NCBI RefSeq assembly: GCF_008365375.1
Contig: NZ_QOKW01000002.1
Coordinates: 124,001 to 188,000 of the forward strand
DNA from: Roseomonas genomospecies 6
GTDB lineage: Bacteria > Pseudomonadota > Alphaproteobacteria > Azospirillales > Azospirillaceae
DNA: 64,000 nt
Reading direction: 5' to 3'
Shown one piece after another: positions 36,085-44,895 of this stretch; within the stretch, counting starts at the first letter, position 1, and each line of letters begins with the position of its first letter. Position numbers and translations under genes: made by a program. The notes under the pieces were generated by a model. The model worked only from the letters and a program-made list of their open reading frames with translations. It did not search any database and was not told the DNA's origin.

Positions 36085-37148
36085 GCGCTTTCATCCCCGC
36101 TTCCCCTCTCCCGCCCCGGGAGAGGGTGGCCCGAAGGGCCGGGTGAGGGTGCCGCCGCAGCGACCGGCCGACGCACCACGGTGGTTTCTTCCAGGCGTGC
36201 TTTGATCGTGCTCAGCACGCCTTCCAGATTCTCGTTCACATCGTTGTTCCAGAAACGGAGCACGCGAAAGCCCGCCTGTTCCAGCAGGCGGGATCGGCGC
36301 ATATCCTGTTCGGCACGGTCGGCGTGCTGCCCGCCATCCAATTCGACGATCAGGCGATGGTCGTGGGAAACGAAATCGACCGTGTAGCCGAATATGGCCT
36401 CCTGCCGCCGGAATTTCGCCCCGAGCTGACCGTTGCGGAGTCGCTGCCAGAGGACTTTCTCCACATCGGTGGAATCGCGTCGCAAGATCCGCGCACGTTC
36501 GGTCTCCTGCGGCGTCGGATAGCGCTTCGCTTGTTTGGCCGGGTCAAGCAACGCAAGACCCTCACCCGGCCCTTCGGGCCACCCTCTCCCGGGGCGGGAG
36601 AGGGATTGATCCGTCCCCCTCCGCCACATCTGCCAGCTTGCGCGGTGATGCGCGTGGCAGATCGCCACGGCCAGCGCGTCCGCGGCGTCCGGCGTGGTGA
36701 TGGCGCAGCCGGGGAGAAGCAGGCGCACCATGGCCTGCACCTGCGTCTTGTCGGCCCGGCCCTGCCCCACCACGGCCTTCTTCACCATGTTGTTGGCGTA
36801 TTCGGCGACCGCCAAGCCGGCCAACGCAGGAACCAGCAAAGCCACGGCCCTCGCCTGCCCCAGCTTCAGCGTGGAGACCGCGTTGTTGTTCACGAAGGTC
36901 TCCTCCACCGCCGCTTCGTCGGGGCGGTAGCGCTCCAGCACCTCCGACAGGGCGTCGTGGATCTGGCACAGGCGCTCGGCCAGCGGGCGGTCGCCGTCGG
37001 AATGGACGGCACCGTCCGCCACATGGGTCAGCCGGTTGCCGGACACGTCGATGACGCCCCAGCCGGTGTGGCGGAGGCCGGGGTCCAGCCCCAACAGGCG
37101 TACGGGCGGCTGTTGCACCGCCCCGCTTCTTCCGGCCTGCCCAAGCAC
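36081..37148 (-). CDS. ruvC: RuvC resolvase with an in-frame C-terminal DUF559 nuclease-like extension
   Basis: 355 residues. Start is GTG 37148 (GGAGGGG before it); GTG 37118 is possible. Residues 17-180 are complete RuvC, with D22 (GLDPG), E82 (AVEETF), D154 and D157 (TTPDAADA), so resolvase activity should persist. Residues from about 182 come from a repeat-bounded insertion: [16 protein letters not shown] from one repeat, then a DUF559/Vsr-like domain (about 214-330) with [24 protein letters not shown] and IVELDGGQH as PD-(D/E)xK-type residues, then [19 protein letters not shown] from the second repeat. Normal RuvC is about 170 residues. The extension is uninterrupted and the ruvA overlap is kept. 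Confidence 0.88.
   Translation of the reverse strand: MLGQAGRSGAVQQPPVRLLGLDPGLRHTGWGVIDVSGNRLTHVADGAVHSDGDRPLAERLCQIHDALSEVLERYRPDEAAVEETFVNNNAVSTLKLGQARAVALLVPALAGLAVAEYANNMVKKAVVGQGRADKTQVQAMVRLLLPGCAITTPDAADALAVAICHAHHRASWQMWRRGTDQSLSRPGRGWPEGPGEGLALLDPAKQAKRYPTPQETERARILRRDSTDVEKVLWQRLRNGQLGAKFRRQEAIFGYTVDFVSHDHRLIVELDGGQHADRAEQDMRRSRLLEQAGFRVLRFWNNDVNENLEGVLSTIKARLEETTVVRRPVAAAAPSPGPSGHPLPGRERGSGDESA
36104..36150. repeat. Left 47-bp inverted repeat of the DUF559 cassette
   Basis: Runs CCCTCTCCCGCCCCGGGAGA... to ...GGTGAGGGT and contains two short palindromes (CTCTCCCG/CGGGAGAG and GGCCCGAAGGGCC). Exact reverse complement of 36558-36604. Confidence 0.95.
36558..36604. repeat. Right 47-bp inverted repeat of the DUF559 cassette
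   Basis: Runs ACCCTCACCCGGCCC... to ...CGGGAGAGGG, an exact reverse complement of the left copy. It encodes the [14 protein letters not shown] junction peptide in the ruvC frame. Confidence 0.95.
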
Positions 37149-37177
37149 CCCGGTCCCCTCCGCTCCGCAGCCTGGCG

Positions 37178-37930
37178 TCAGGCCGTCAGCTTCTGCATCA
37201 GCTCTTCGGAGATGTCGAAGTTGCCTTCGACCGTCTGGACGTCGTCGTTGTCTTCCAGCACGTCCAGCAGCTTGATCAGGCTGGCGGCGGCGTCCTCGGA
37301 CGGTGCGACGGTGTTCAGCGGCTTCCAGGTCAGGCGCGCGCTCTCCGCACCGCCGAACTTGGTTTCCAGCGCGTCGCGCACGACGGCGAAATTCTCCACC
37401 GAGGTGGTGACCTCATGGCCGTTCTCGTCGGATGCCACGTCCTCCGCACCGGCCTCCAGCGCCTCCTCGAACACGGCGTCCGCCGCCGCGGCGGAGGCCG
37501 GGTAGTAGATCGCACCGACGCGGCTGAACATGAAGCTGACCGAGTTCGTCTCGCCCAGCGAGCCGCCGTACTTCGTAAAGGCGGAGCGCACCTCGGCGGC
37601 CGTGCGGTTGCGGTTGTCGGTCAGCGCCTCGACGATCAGCGCGACGCCGCCGGGGCCGTAGCCCTCATACCGGACTTCGTCGTAGTTGGTGTCGTCACCG
37701 CCGCCCGGCGTGCCCTGCTTGATCGCGCGGTCGATGCGGTCGCGCGGCATGTTCTGCGTGCGGGCCGCGGTGATCGCCGCGCGCAGGCGCGGGTTGGCCG
37801 CCGGGTCCGGCAGGCCCGCCTTGGCCGCCACGGTGATTTCCCGGGCGAGCTTGTTGAAGATCTTCGACCGCTTGGCGTCCTGCGCGCCCTTGCGGTGCAT
37901 GATGTTCTTGAATTGGCTATGACCGGCCAT
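37178..37930 (-). CDS. yebC: YebC/PmpR-family probable transcription/translation regulator
   Basis: 250 residues, starting [21 protein letters not shown], the invariant YebC opening, with [28 protein letters not shown] and the terminal [17 protein letters not shown]. Recent work on YebC relatives points to help with stalled translation, while older work calls them DNA-binding regulators. The usual gene just before ruvC; here it probably leads the yebC-ruvCAB-tol series. The 200 bases upstream, to the YmdB-like gene, show no coding frame. Confidence 0.95.
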   Translation of the reverse strand: MAGHSQFKNIMHRKGAQDAKRSKIFNKLAREITVAAKAGLPDPAANPRLRAAITAARTQNMPRDRIDRAIKQGTPGGGDDTNYDEVRYEGYGPGGVALIVEALTDNRNRTAAEVRSAFTKYGGSLGETNSVSFMFSRVGAIYYPASAAAADAVFEEALEAGAEDVASDENGHEVTTSVENFAVVRDALETKFGGAESARLTWKPLNTVAPSEDAAASLIKLLDVLEDNDDVQTVEGNFDISEELMQKLTA

Positions 37931-38130
37931 GCGTCGAACGAGCCCCAGATGGATTCAAAGAGACAAGGTCTTGTGAAACAGCTTGGAAAGCGGAGGGACA
38001 CATGTACCAGTTCCAGTGCGCCACCGCACGCTTTCGGCGCCGGAGACGACACCTACCCATTTAGAAAGTCAATATGGCAGGATTGGGGCGCCCCTTTTGC
38101 GCCCTGCGGGACCCGGGCCGGTGATGTCGC

Positions 38131-38952
38131 TCAGCCCCGCACCGGCATGGACTGGCTCAGCCGGCCGCCCAGCCGCAGCGGCTGGATGCTGGTGGCGAGG
38201 CCGGTGCGGTCGTCCGTCTCGACGTAGCAGCCGCAGAGGGTGGCCTCGCCTTCCGCCGGGCTCAGCCGCTCGGTCGGCAACTTGCGGATGATCTTGGCCA
38301 TGGCGACCTCCTTCTTCATGCCGATGGCGCTGTCGTAGTCGCCGCACATGCCGGCATCGGTCAGATAGGCGGTGCCGCCCTTCATCACCACATGGTCCGC
38401 CGTCGGGACGTGGCTGTGCGTGCCGACCACCAACGAGGCGCGGCCGTCGCAGAAATGGCCCATGATCATCTTCTCGCTGGTCGCCTCGCCGTGGACGTCG
38501 ACCAGGATGGCGTCGGCGCCGTTGGGGCCCAACCGGTGGGCGCGCAGCACCCGGTCCACCGCGGCGAAGGGGTCGTCCATCGGGTCCATGAACAGACGCA
38601 GCATCACGTTCATGACCAGCACCTTGCGCCCGCCCCGCGCCTGAAGCAGCACGAAGCCGCGCCCCGGCGTGCCGTCCGGGTAGTTCAGCGGGCGGATGAT
38701 CCGCGGCTGCTGGTCGATGGCCGCCACCAGCTCCTTCTGGTCCCAGGAGTGGTTGCCGAGCGTCACCACGTCCACGCCCGCGGCGAAGAACTCTTCGGCG
38801 ATCTTCACGGTGATGCCGAATCCACCGGCGGCGTTCTCGCCGTTCACCACGGTCAGGTCGGGGTCCAGCTTTTCGCGCAGCATCGGCATGTGCGCGATCA
38901 CCGCGTCGCGCCCCGTCCGCCCCACCACGTCACCCAGAAACAGAAGCCGCAT
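38131..38952 (-). CDS. TIGR00282-family metallophosphoesterase (YmdB-like)
   Basis: 273 residues. Starts MRLLFLGDVVGRTGRDAV with metal ligand D8; further ligands lie in NGENAAGGFG, LGNHSWDQ, VDVHGEATSEK and GTHSHVPTAD. Bacillus YmdB is a 2',3'-cyclic-nucleotide phosphodiesterase; activity here is assumed from the conserved site. ATG 38952 is preferred over TTG 38961. Downstream of fau on the same strand, a common alphaproteobacterial pairing. Confidence 0.9.
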   Translation of the reverse strand: MRLLFLGDVVGRTGRDAVIAHMPMLREKLDPDLTVVNGENAAGGFGITVKIAEEFFAAGVDVVTLGNHSWDQKELVAAIDQQPRIIRPLNYPDGTPGRGFVLLQARGGRKVLVMNVMLRLFMDPMDDPFAAVDRVLRAHRLGPNGADAILVDVHGEATSEKMIMGHFCDGRASLVVGTHSHVPTADHVVMKGGTAYLTDAGMCGDYDSAIGMKKEVAMAKIIRKLPTERLSPAEGEATLCGCYVETDDRTGLATSIQPLRLGGRLSQSMPVRG

Positions 38953-38964
38953 CGTCCCCAACCT

Positions 38965-39588
38965 TCACTGCGCAAAGCGGAGCGTCTCGCGCTCCGTCAG
39001 AATCCAATCGAGCCGCTCGTCGTGCGCCCCGCGGGGCACCGCGTCCATCTCCTGGGCGGCGAAGGCCACCCCGACCGCCAGTGCGGGCCGGATCGCGCGC
39101 AGGGCGTCCAGCGTCCGGTCGTAATAGCCTGCACCATAACCCAGCCGGTGGCCGTTGCGGTCGAAGGCCAGCATCGGCACCAGAAGCACCGCCGGCACGA
39201 CCTCGGGCCGGTCGGGGCCGGGTTCGTGAATGCCGTAACGCCCCGCGGCCAGCGGCTGCGCCGGGTCCCAGTCGCGAAAGGTCAGCGCCCGCCCGCGCGG
39301 CCCGGACACCGGCAAGGCGACGGATCGCCCGCCGGCCTTAAGATGGAGCAGCACAGGCCGCACGTCGAGTTCCGAACCCAGCGGCCAATAGCCGGCGATC
39401 GGACCATCGGGAACCAGCCCCGGCGAAACCAGCTCCTCCAGGAACCGGTCGCGCAGCGCGTCCGCGGCAAAAGCGCGCATCCGGTCATCGCCGAGGGAGT
39501 CGCGCCGGGCGCGCGCCCGGGCTCGGGCGGCGTCCTTGGCCGCGCGCGGGTCGGTCATCGTCGCCTGGGAGAAGTCTGGGAAATCCAT
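38965..39588 (-). CDS. fau: 5-formyltetrahydrofolate cyclo-ligase
   Basis: 207 residues. ATP-dependent conversion of 5-formyl-THF to 5,10-methenyl-THF. Motifs: ARARRDSLGDDR, IAGYWPLGSELD, LLVPMLAFDRNGHRLGYGAGYYDRTL. ATG 39588 is taken; MTDPRA at 39558 is an alternative. The 6S RNA gene ends just upstream on the same strand, as in many proteobacteria. Confidence 0.93.
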   Translation of the reverse strand: MDFPDFSQATMTDPRAAKDAARARARARRDSLGDDRMRAFAADALRDRFLEELVSPGLVPDGPIAGYWPLGSELDVRPVLLHLKAGGRSVALPVSGPRGRALTFRDWDPAQPLAAGRYGIHEPGPDRPEVVPAVLLVPMLAFDRNGHRLGYGAGYYDRTLDALRAIRPALAVGVAFAAQEMDAVPRGAHDERLDWILTERETLRFAQ

Positions 39589-39596
39589 GGGAGGGC

Positions 39597-39760
39597 GGAA
39601 GGTGCCGCCTCGGCCGTTGGCATTGCTTATCCTCCATGACCTGCAGAGCAGGTGGGCGCCGTGTAACCGGACCAGGGTCCGGACAGGGACAGCTCCCGAG
39701 AGTCTAAGATTATCGGCCCTGGGGATTATTGCGACCTGACGAACCAGGCAGCGACCTTCC
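39597..39760 (-). ncRNA. ssrS: 6S RNA
   Basis: 164 bases on the minus strand between zapA and fau, the standard place for 6S RNA. The 5' GGAAGGT-C-GCTGCC pairs with 3' GGCGGC-ACCTTCC (13 pairs, one bulged C), closing a long interrupted hairpin with GC-rich terminal stem (GTCCGGACCCTGGTCCGG region). No coding frame runs through it. 6S RNA mimics an open promoter and sequesters sigma-70 RNA polymerase. Ends are placed by the closing stem. Confidence 0.78.
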
Positions 39761-39770
39761 GAGACCTAAC

Positions 39771-40085
39771 TTAGGCGCGCTCGAGCCGCGCGGCAACCTC
39801 TTCGATGCGCAAGGCTACATTGTCCACCGCGGCGGCCATCTCGGCCTCGCTCACCGTGGACAGCGACGCGAGGCCGCGGCCCGCCATGACGTCCTGCATC
39901 TCGTCCGCCATGACGATGGCGGTCAGGACGAGCATCTGCGCCTCCGACCCGGATTTGCCGCCGCCGGTCACCTGCTTCAGCTTGGCGTCGACGAAGGCGG
40001 CCAGCTCACGCAGGCGGGCCTCCTGGCCGTCCTGGCAGAAGACGCGGTAGGCGCGCCCGTTCACCTCGATGTCCACCTGGGCCAT
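39771..40085 (-). CDS. zapA: Cell division protein ZapA
   Basis: 104 residues. The N-terminal strand-helix head (VDIEVNGRAYRVFCQDGQEARLRELAAFVD) is followed by an alpha-helical coiled coil (about 50-100) with LVLTAIVMADEM. Promotes FtsZ filament bundling at the division site. Three bases from the DUF4164 gene. Confidence 0.93.
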   Translation of the reverse strand: MAQVDIEVNGRAYRVFCQDGQEARLRELAAFVDAKLKQVTGGGKSGSEAQMLVLTAIVMADEMQDVMAGRGLASLSTVSEAEMAAAVDNVALRIEEVAARLERA

Positions 40086-40088
40086 GGC

Positions 40089-40313
40089 TCAATTCTCCAG
40101 CACGGCTTCGAGACGTCCGATGGCCGCCTCCAGACGCTTCGACACGGTTTCCGCATTCTCCTGGGCACGCGCCTGTTCGATGCGGGCCTCGCGCAGGGAC
40201 TCGGTCAGCTCCTGCTCGCGCTTGGTCACCCGTTCCTCGCGGGCGGAGGCGGCATGCTCCAGGCGGTCCACGGCCTTGGAGAGGCGGTCGAGCGCGGCTT
40301 TCAGGGAATCCAT
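40089..40313 (-). CDS. DUF4164 coiled-coil protein
   Basis: 74 residues, almost wholly one charged coiled coil (MDSLKAALDRLSKAVDRLEH, then AREERVTKREQELTES, ending AAIGRLEAVLEN). It is the usual small gene between tkt and zapA in alphaproteobacteria. Probably cytoplasmic; coupling with zapA suggests a division-related role, unproven. Confidence 0.85.
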   Translation of the reverse strand: MDSLKAALDRLSKAVDRLEHAASAREERVTKREQELTESLREARIEQARAQENAETVSKRLEAAIGRLEAVLEN

Positions 40314-40644
40314 GGGCGGGGAACCTTGATGGGCAAACGGACGGCTAATGGACCAGCGGTTCGCAGATGCATAAAATGCCGAGCGCTACAGTTGGGCCGA
40401 CCATGCCGCGCCGTCAACCGGAATTACGCCGCGGAACGCGGCGGAAACGGCACCCGCAAAATGCGCCGGAAGCCGGGCGGTCATCCCCATTCCCGTGTTG
40501 ACCTGCGCACACGGGTTCTGCATGGTGCGCGCGTCTTGCGGGAAGCCCTGGTTTCCCGCCAATCGGTGTTGCCCAACCCCGTCCGGCCCACCTCAGTTCG
40601 ACTGCGCGCCCGCCCGCGGGAACATTCTTCAGGAACCCTGCCCG
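40314..40644. other. Divergent promoter region between DUF4164-zapA and tkt
   Basis: 331 bases without a credible gene. A weak sigma-70-like site for tkt is TTGACC (40498-40503) and CATGGT (40521-40526) with 17-base spacing. A CCGCGGAACGCGG hairpin lies near 40428-40440. No terminator, repeat or riboswitch motif is seen. Confidence 0.4.
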
Positions 40645-42657
40645 ATGTCCGCTGCTTCCGCCGCCACCCCGCCCGCCCCCATCACCACCATGGCGAACGC
40701 CATCCGCGCGCTGTCCATGGACGCGGTGGAGGCCGCGAAGTCCGGCCACCCCGGCATGCCGATGGGCATGGCCGACGTGGCGACGGTGCTGTTCACGCGC
40801 TTCCTGAAGTTCAACCCGAAGCAGCCGGCCTGGGCCGACCGCGACCGCTTCGTCCTGTCGGCGGGCCACGGCTCGATGCTGATCTACTCGCTGGGCTTTC
40901 TGACCGGCTATGAGCGGATGACCATCGAGGAGCTGAAGCGCTTCCGCCAGCTCGGCAGCCTGACGCCGGGCCATCCGGAGGTCGATCCGTCGCTGGGCAT
41001 CGAGATGACCACCGGTCCGCTGGGCCAGGGCATCTCGACCGCCGTCGGCATGGCGCTGGCCGAGCGCATCACCAACGCGCGCTTCGGCGACGATCTGGTC
41101 AACCACTACACCTACGTCATCGCCTCCGACGGCGACCTGATGGAGGGCGTCAGCCACGAGGCCTGCTCGCTGGCCGGCCATCTCGGGCTGGGCCGCCTGA
41201 TCGTGCTGTGGGACGACAACCATATCTCCATCGACGGTTCGACCGACCTCAGCTTCACCGACGACACGCCGGCCCGCTTCCGCTCCTACGGCTGGAACAC
41301 GGCGACCGTCGACGGCCACGATCCGGAAGCCGTCGCCAAGGCCATCGAGGCCGCTCAGGGTTCCGCCAAGCCGACGCTGATCGCCTGCCGCACCATCATC
41401 GGCAAGGGCGCCCCGAACAAGGCCAACACCCACGGCTGCCACGGCTCGCCGCTGGGCGCCGACGAGGTGGCCGCCACCCGCGAGAATCTCGGCTGGCCGC
41501 ACGAGCCCTTCGTCGTCCCGCAGGACGTGCTGGACGCCTGGCGCGCCGCCGGCACCCGCGCCGACGCCGCCTACGCCGACTGGGCGCAGCGCGTCGCGGC
41601 GCTGGACCCCTCCGCTCGCAAGGCGTTCGAGGCGGCCATGGGCCACGGCGTTCCCGCCGGCCTGGACGAGCTGATCGGCGCCTTCAAGAAGAAGGTGTCG
41701 GAGGAGAAGCCGAGCTGGGCCACCCGCGTCGCTTCCGGCAACGTGCTCGACGTCCTGGTCCCGGCGGTGCCGGAGATGATCGGCGGTTCCGCCGACCTGA
41801 CCCCGTCGAACAACACCAAGGCGAAGAACACCGCCGACGTGAAGGGCCGGGGTGAGTTCAACGGGCGCTACGTCCGCTACGGCGTGCGCGAGCATGGCAT
41901 GGCCACCGTCATGAACGGCATGGCGCTGCACGGCGGCGTCATCCCCTACGGCGGCACCTTCATGCAGTTCGCCGACTACTGCCGTCCGGCGATCCGTCTG
42001 GCCGCGCTGATGAAGCAGCGCTCGATCTTCGTGATGACCCACGACTCGATCGGCCTGGGCGAGGACGGCCCGACCCACCAGCCGGTGGAGCATCTGGCCG
42101 CGCTGCGCGCCATCCCGAACCTGCTGACCCTGCGCCCGGCCGACGCCGTGGAGACCGCGGAGTGCTGGCAGATCGCGCTTGAGCGCGTCAACGGCCCGTC
42201 CGTCCTGGCGCTGACCCGCCAGAACGTGCCGACCCTGCGCACCGAGCATGCGGAGGAGAACCGCTCCGCCCGCGGCGGCTACGTGCTGCTGGAGGCCGAG
42301 GGCGAGCGCAAGGTGACCCTGCTCGCCACCGGTTCGGAAGTCTCGCTGGCCGTGGAGGCCCGCAAGGCGCTCCAGGCCGAGGGGATCGGCGCCGCCGTGG
42401 TGTCCGTGCCGAGCTTCGAGCTGTTCGAGGCGCAGGACGACGCCTACAAGGCGTCCGTTCTGGGCAGCGGCGTCCGCGTCGCGGTCGAGGCGGCCATCCG
42501 TCAGGGCTGGGACCGCTGGCTGGCTTATCCGGGCGCCACGGGCACCGCGTTCGTCGGCATGACCGGCTTCGGCGAGTCGGCTCCCTATCAGGAACTCTAC
42601 AAGCACTTCGGCATCACCGCCGAGGCCGTGGTCGCCGCGGCCAAGGCGCGCCTGTAA
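40645..42657 (+). CDS. tkt: Transketolase
   Basis: 670 residues. ThDP-dependent ketol transfer in the pentose phosphate pathway. Motifs: [22 protein letters not shown], the ThDP/metal site SDGDLMEG at 161-168 with [20 protein letters not shown] [15 protein letters not shown] for the cofactor-activating Glu, and [19 protein letters not shown] 40645 follows CAGGA. The frame is open 150 bases upstream, but [10 protein letters not shown] begins the normal protein. Followed by gapA, a typical carbon-metabolism pair. Confidence 0.96.
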   Translation: MSAASAATPPAPITTMANAIRALSMDAVEAAKSGHPGMPMGMADVATVLFTRFLKFNPKQPAWADRDRFVLSAGHGSMLIYSLGFLTGYERMTIEELKRFRQLGSLTPGHPEVDPSLGIEMTTGPLGQGISTAVGMALAERITNARFGDDLVNHYTYVIASDGDLMEGVSHEACSLAGHLGLGRLIVLWDDNHISIDGSTDLSFTDDTPARFRSYGWNTATVDGHDPEAVAKAIEAAQGSAKPTLIACRTIIGKGAPNKANTHGCHGSPLGADEVAATRENLGWPHEPFVVPQDVLDAWRAAGTRADAAYADWAQRVAALDPSARKAFEAAMGHGVPAGLDELIGAFKKKVSEEKPSWATRVASGNVLDVLVPAVPEMIGGSADLTPSNNTKAKNTADVKGRGEFNGRYVRYGVREHGMATVMNGMALHGGVIPYGGTFMQFADYCRPAIRLAALMKQRSIFVMTHDSIGLGEDGPTHQPVEHLAALRAIPNLLTLRPADAVETAECWQIALERVNGPSVLALTRQNVPTLRTEHAEENRSARGGYVLLEAEGERKVTLLATGSEVSLAVEARKALQAEGIGAAVVSVPSFELFEAQDDAYKASVLGSGVRVAVEAAIRQGWDRWLAYPGATGTAFVGMTGFGESAPYQELYKHFGITAEAVVAAAKARL

Positions 42658-42694
42658 AAGAGCGAGCGTTCGCGGGATCGGGCTCCGGGCCGAC

Positions 42695-42754
42695 GGTCCG
42701 GGGCTGACAATCACCGCCCCGGACCACACATCCGGGGCCGGGAGTTACCGCCCC
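42695..42754 (+). other. Tandem hairpins in the tkt-gapA spacer
   Basis: First: GGTCCGGGGC/GCCCCGGACC, ten perfect pairs with an 11-base loop (42695-42725). Second: GGGGC/GCCCC, five pairs with an 11-base loop (42734-42754). Both loops end ACC before GCCCC. No T tract, so not a standard terminator; it could protect the 3' end of tkt mRNA or the 5' end of gapA mRNA. Confidence 0.5.
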
Positions 42755-42800
42755 AAGCCGTATGGTTCGGGGTCGGGGAATGCCAGACTGGAGGAAAACA

Positions 42801-43808
42801 ATGGCTGTTCGGGTAGCGATCAACGGTTTTGGCCGTATCGGCCGTCTGGTTCTGCGGGCCATCTACGAGAGCGGCCGCAACGACGTGGAGGTCGTGGCGA
42901 TCAACGACCTGGCCGACCTCAAGGCCAACGCCCACCTGCTGAAGTACGACAGCGTCCACGGCCGTTTCCCCGGCACCATCGAGACCCGCGACGGCGAGCT
43001 GATCGTCAACGGCCACTCGATCAAGGTCGTGCAGGAGCGTGACCCGGCCAAGCTGCCGTGGAAGGATCTGGGCGTCCAGATCGCCATGGAATGCTCGGGC
43101 ATCTTCACCAAGCGCGCCGACGCCGCCAAGCACCTGGAAGCGGGCGCGGAGAAGGTGTTGATCTCCGCCCCGGCCACCGACGAGGACATCACGGTGGTCT
43201 ACGGCGTCAACCACGACCAGCTCAAGGCCGAGCACCGCATCGTGTCGAACGCCTCGTGCACCACGAACTGCCTGGCCCCGGTGGCCTTCGTGCTGCACAA
43301 CCTGATCGGCATCGAGAAGGGCTTCATGACGACGATCCACTCCTACACGGGGGATCAGCGCATCGTCGACACCAACCACAAGGACCTGCACCGCGCCCGC
43401 GCCGCGGCGCTGAACATGATCCCGACCTCCACCGGCGCCGCCAAGGCCGTGGGCAAGGTGCTGCCGGAGCTGAAGGGCAAGCTGGACGGCACCGCCATGC
43501 GCGTGCCGACCCCGAACGTCTCGGTCGTGGACTTCAAGTTCACCGCCAAGCGCGCCACCTCGGTGGAGGAGATCAACAAGGCCATCTCCGAGGCCGCCAA
43601 CGGCCCGCTGAAGGGCGTGCTGGGCGCCTACACGGAAGAGCTGGTCTCCACCGACTTCAACCACGACCCGCACAGCTCGATCTTCGCGCTGAACGAGACC
43701 AAGGTCATCGACGGCAACTTCGTCCGCATCATGACCTGGTACGACAACGAGTGGGGCTTCTCCAACCGCATGAGCGACACCGCCGTCGCCATGGCGAACG
43801 CCAAGTAA
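42801..43808 (+). CDS. gapA: Glyceraldehyde-3-phosphate dehydrogenase, type I
   Basis: 335 residues. NAD-binding INGFGRIGR at 7-15, D50-type region, catalytic C153 (SNASCTTNCLAP) with H180 (TIHSYTGDQ), and WYDNEWGFSNRM at the end. ATG 42801 follows GGAGGAAAA. Glycolysis/gluconeogenesis. Closed by a strong terminator. Confidence 0.97.
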   Translation: MAVRVAINGFGRIGRLVLRAIYESGRNDVEVVAINDLADLKANAHLLKYDSVHGRFPGTIETRDGELIVNGHSIKVVQERDPAKLPWKDLGVQIAMECSGIFTKRADAAKHLEAGAEKVLISAPATDEDITVVYGVNHDQLKAEHRIVSNASCTTNCLAPVAFVLHNLIGIEKGFMTTIHSYTGDQRIVDTNHKDLHRARAAALNMIPTSTGAAKAVGKVLPELKGKLDGTAMRVPTPNVSVVDFKFTAKRATSVEEINKAISEAANGPLKGVLGAYTEELVSTDFNHDPHSSIFALNETKVIDGNFVRIMTWYDNEWGFSNRMSDTAVAMANAK

Positions 43809-43836
43809 GCCGCCCACGGCTTGCTGCCAAAGGAGA

Positions 43837-43870
43837 AGGGCGCCCCCGCAAAGGGGCGCCCTTCTTTTTC
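43837..43870 (+). terminator. Terminator of gapA
   Basis: AAGGGCGCCCC-CGCAA-AGGGGCGCCCTT-type stem (11-12 pairs) followed by TTCTTTTT, 29 bases after the gapA stop. Confidence 0.9.
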
Positions 43871-43899
43871 ATGACCGCTCCGTCACGACAGGACCGTGG

Positions 43900-44244
43900 T
43901 CACCCCGCCTTGACGGCGTTGATGCCCGTGGCCTCGGTCAGGCGGTCGGCCACCCAGGCGGTGACGCTCTTGCCCTCGCGCTCGGCGCAGGTCGCGATGG
44001 CGCGGTGGAGCATCGGGTTGACGCGGATGGCGAGCTTTCCGGAAAAGGGCCGCTCGGTGTTGCCCGCCATGTCGCAGGCCATCGCCATATAGTCGTCCAC
44101 CGCCTCGCGGAAGGCCCTGCGCAGCTCATCGACCGACCGGCCGGTGAAGGTGATGCCGTCGCGCGTGTTGATGACGGCGCCGACGAAGATGCCGGCCTCG
44201 TTGTCGAAATCGATCTGGGCCTTGTAGCCCTTATAGTCCATCAT
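43900..44244 (-). CDS. HicB-family antitoxin-like protein, orphan
   Basis: 114 residues from the ATG at 44244. The HicB partial RNase H fold is seen in YKGYKAQIDFDNEAGIFVGAVINTRDGITFTGRSVDELRRAF, and the C terminus is a ribbon-helix-helix type region (GKLAIRVNPMLHRAIATCAEREGKSVTAWVADRL). The C-terminal part matches the HicB subgroup with a CopG-like DNA-binding tail. No HicA-like dsRNA-binding toxin frame lies next to it, so it may be a solitary regulator. Convergent with gapA. Confidence 0.85.
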   Translation of the reverse strand: MMDYKGYKAQIDFDNEAGIFVGAVINTRDGITFTGRSVDELRRAFREAVDDYMAMACDMAGNTERPFSGKLAIRVNPMLHRAIATCAEREGKSVTAWVADRLTEATGINAVKAG

Positions 44245-44364
44245 CGTCGGCGACCCTAGGGGATGCGTAGGGTGAGAGGATAGCCTCGCCTCCGGCCCCG
44301 CGGTTTGACCTGCCTCAATTCCCGGAGTCGGGATGGGAAGACGCCCGCCCCGTTTCGTCCCGAC

Positions 44365-44808
44365 ATGACCGAACCGCTCCCGCAGACCCGCCCCATCCGC
44401 GTCCACAGCCTCGCCGAAGCCAGCACCGCCTGCGCGGCGGCGGCGGAACTGAACGTCCCTTTGTTGCTGGTCAGCGCGCCCGGAGCGGCGGCCTACGCCG
44501 GGGCCGGCTGGTTCCGCGCGATCACCGACCGCGCCTCCGCACTGTATCCGGAGGTGGCTCCGATGGCGGTTCTGGACTGCGCCGACCGTCCCGGCGACGT
44601 CCTGGCAGCGCTGTCCGCCGGGATGGCCGCCCTTCTGTTCACCGGGCGGGCCGACATCGCGGCCCGGCTGGCCGACATCGCCGCCCGGAGCGGTGCGCGC
44701 CTGCTGACGGGCCTGCCCGAGCCGCTCGATCTGCGCGGCGTCCGCGATCCACGGCGCGCCTGCCGGGAATGGCTGGGCGGGCAAGGTCGCATCTCTGTCA
44801 CGGAATAG
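44365..44808 (+). CDS. Hypothetical protein
   Basis: 147 residues from ATG 44365. Soluble alpha/beta pattern with alternating strands and Ala-rich helices: VPLLLVSAPGAAAYAGAGWF, VAPMAVLDCADRPGDVLAALSAG, ALLFTGRADIAARLADIAARSGARLLTG. No catalytic motif seen and no family recognised. The layout resembles small Rossmann-like proteins. Likely a separate unit from the next small gene. Confidence 0.6.
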   Translation: MTEPLPQTRPIRVHSLAEASTACAAAAELNVPLLLVSAPGAAAYAGAGWFRAITDRASALYPEVAPMAVLDCADRPGDVLAALSAGMAALLFTGRADIAARLADIAARSGARLLTGLPEPLDLRGVRDPRRACREWLGGQGRISVTE

Positions 44809-44895
44809 TCCCAAGGCGATACCGCTTTTTCCCCAAACCACCACGATCGGAAGTGGTGTATTGTGGTTTCGAACCCACGATGCGGTACCACCCCG

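Larger units (their letters stand above)
36104..36604 (-). mobile_element. Repeat-bounded DUF559 cassette inserted in ruvC
   Basis: A 501-base unit bounded by perfect 47-bp inverted repeats (36104-36150 and 36558-36604), each itself a REP-like palindrome. Between them lies one DUF559 domain in the ruvC frame. There is no transposase, so movement would need to be in trans or the unit could spread like REPINs. DUF559 reading frames with similar CCCTCTCCC-type flanks are frequent in alphaproteobacteria (established knowledge); insertion into a housekeeping gene end in frame is what stands out. Confidence 0.7.

Noticed and set aside
36104..36604. Insertion sequence with its own transposase
   Set aside because: The unit between the inverted repeats encodes only the DUF559 domain; there is no DDE or HUH transposase and no obvious target duplication.
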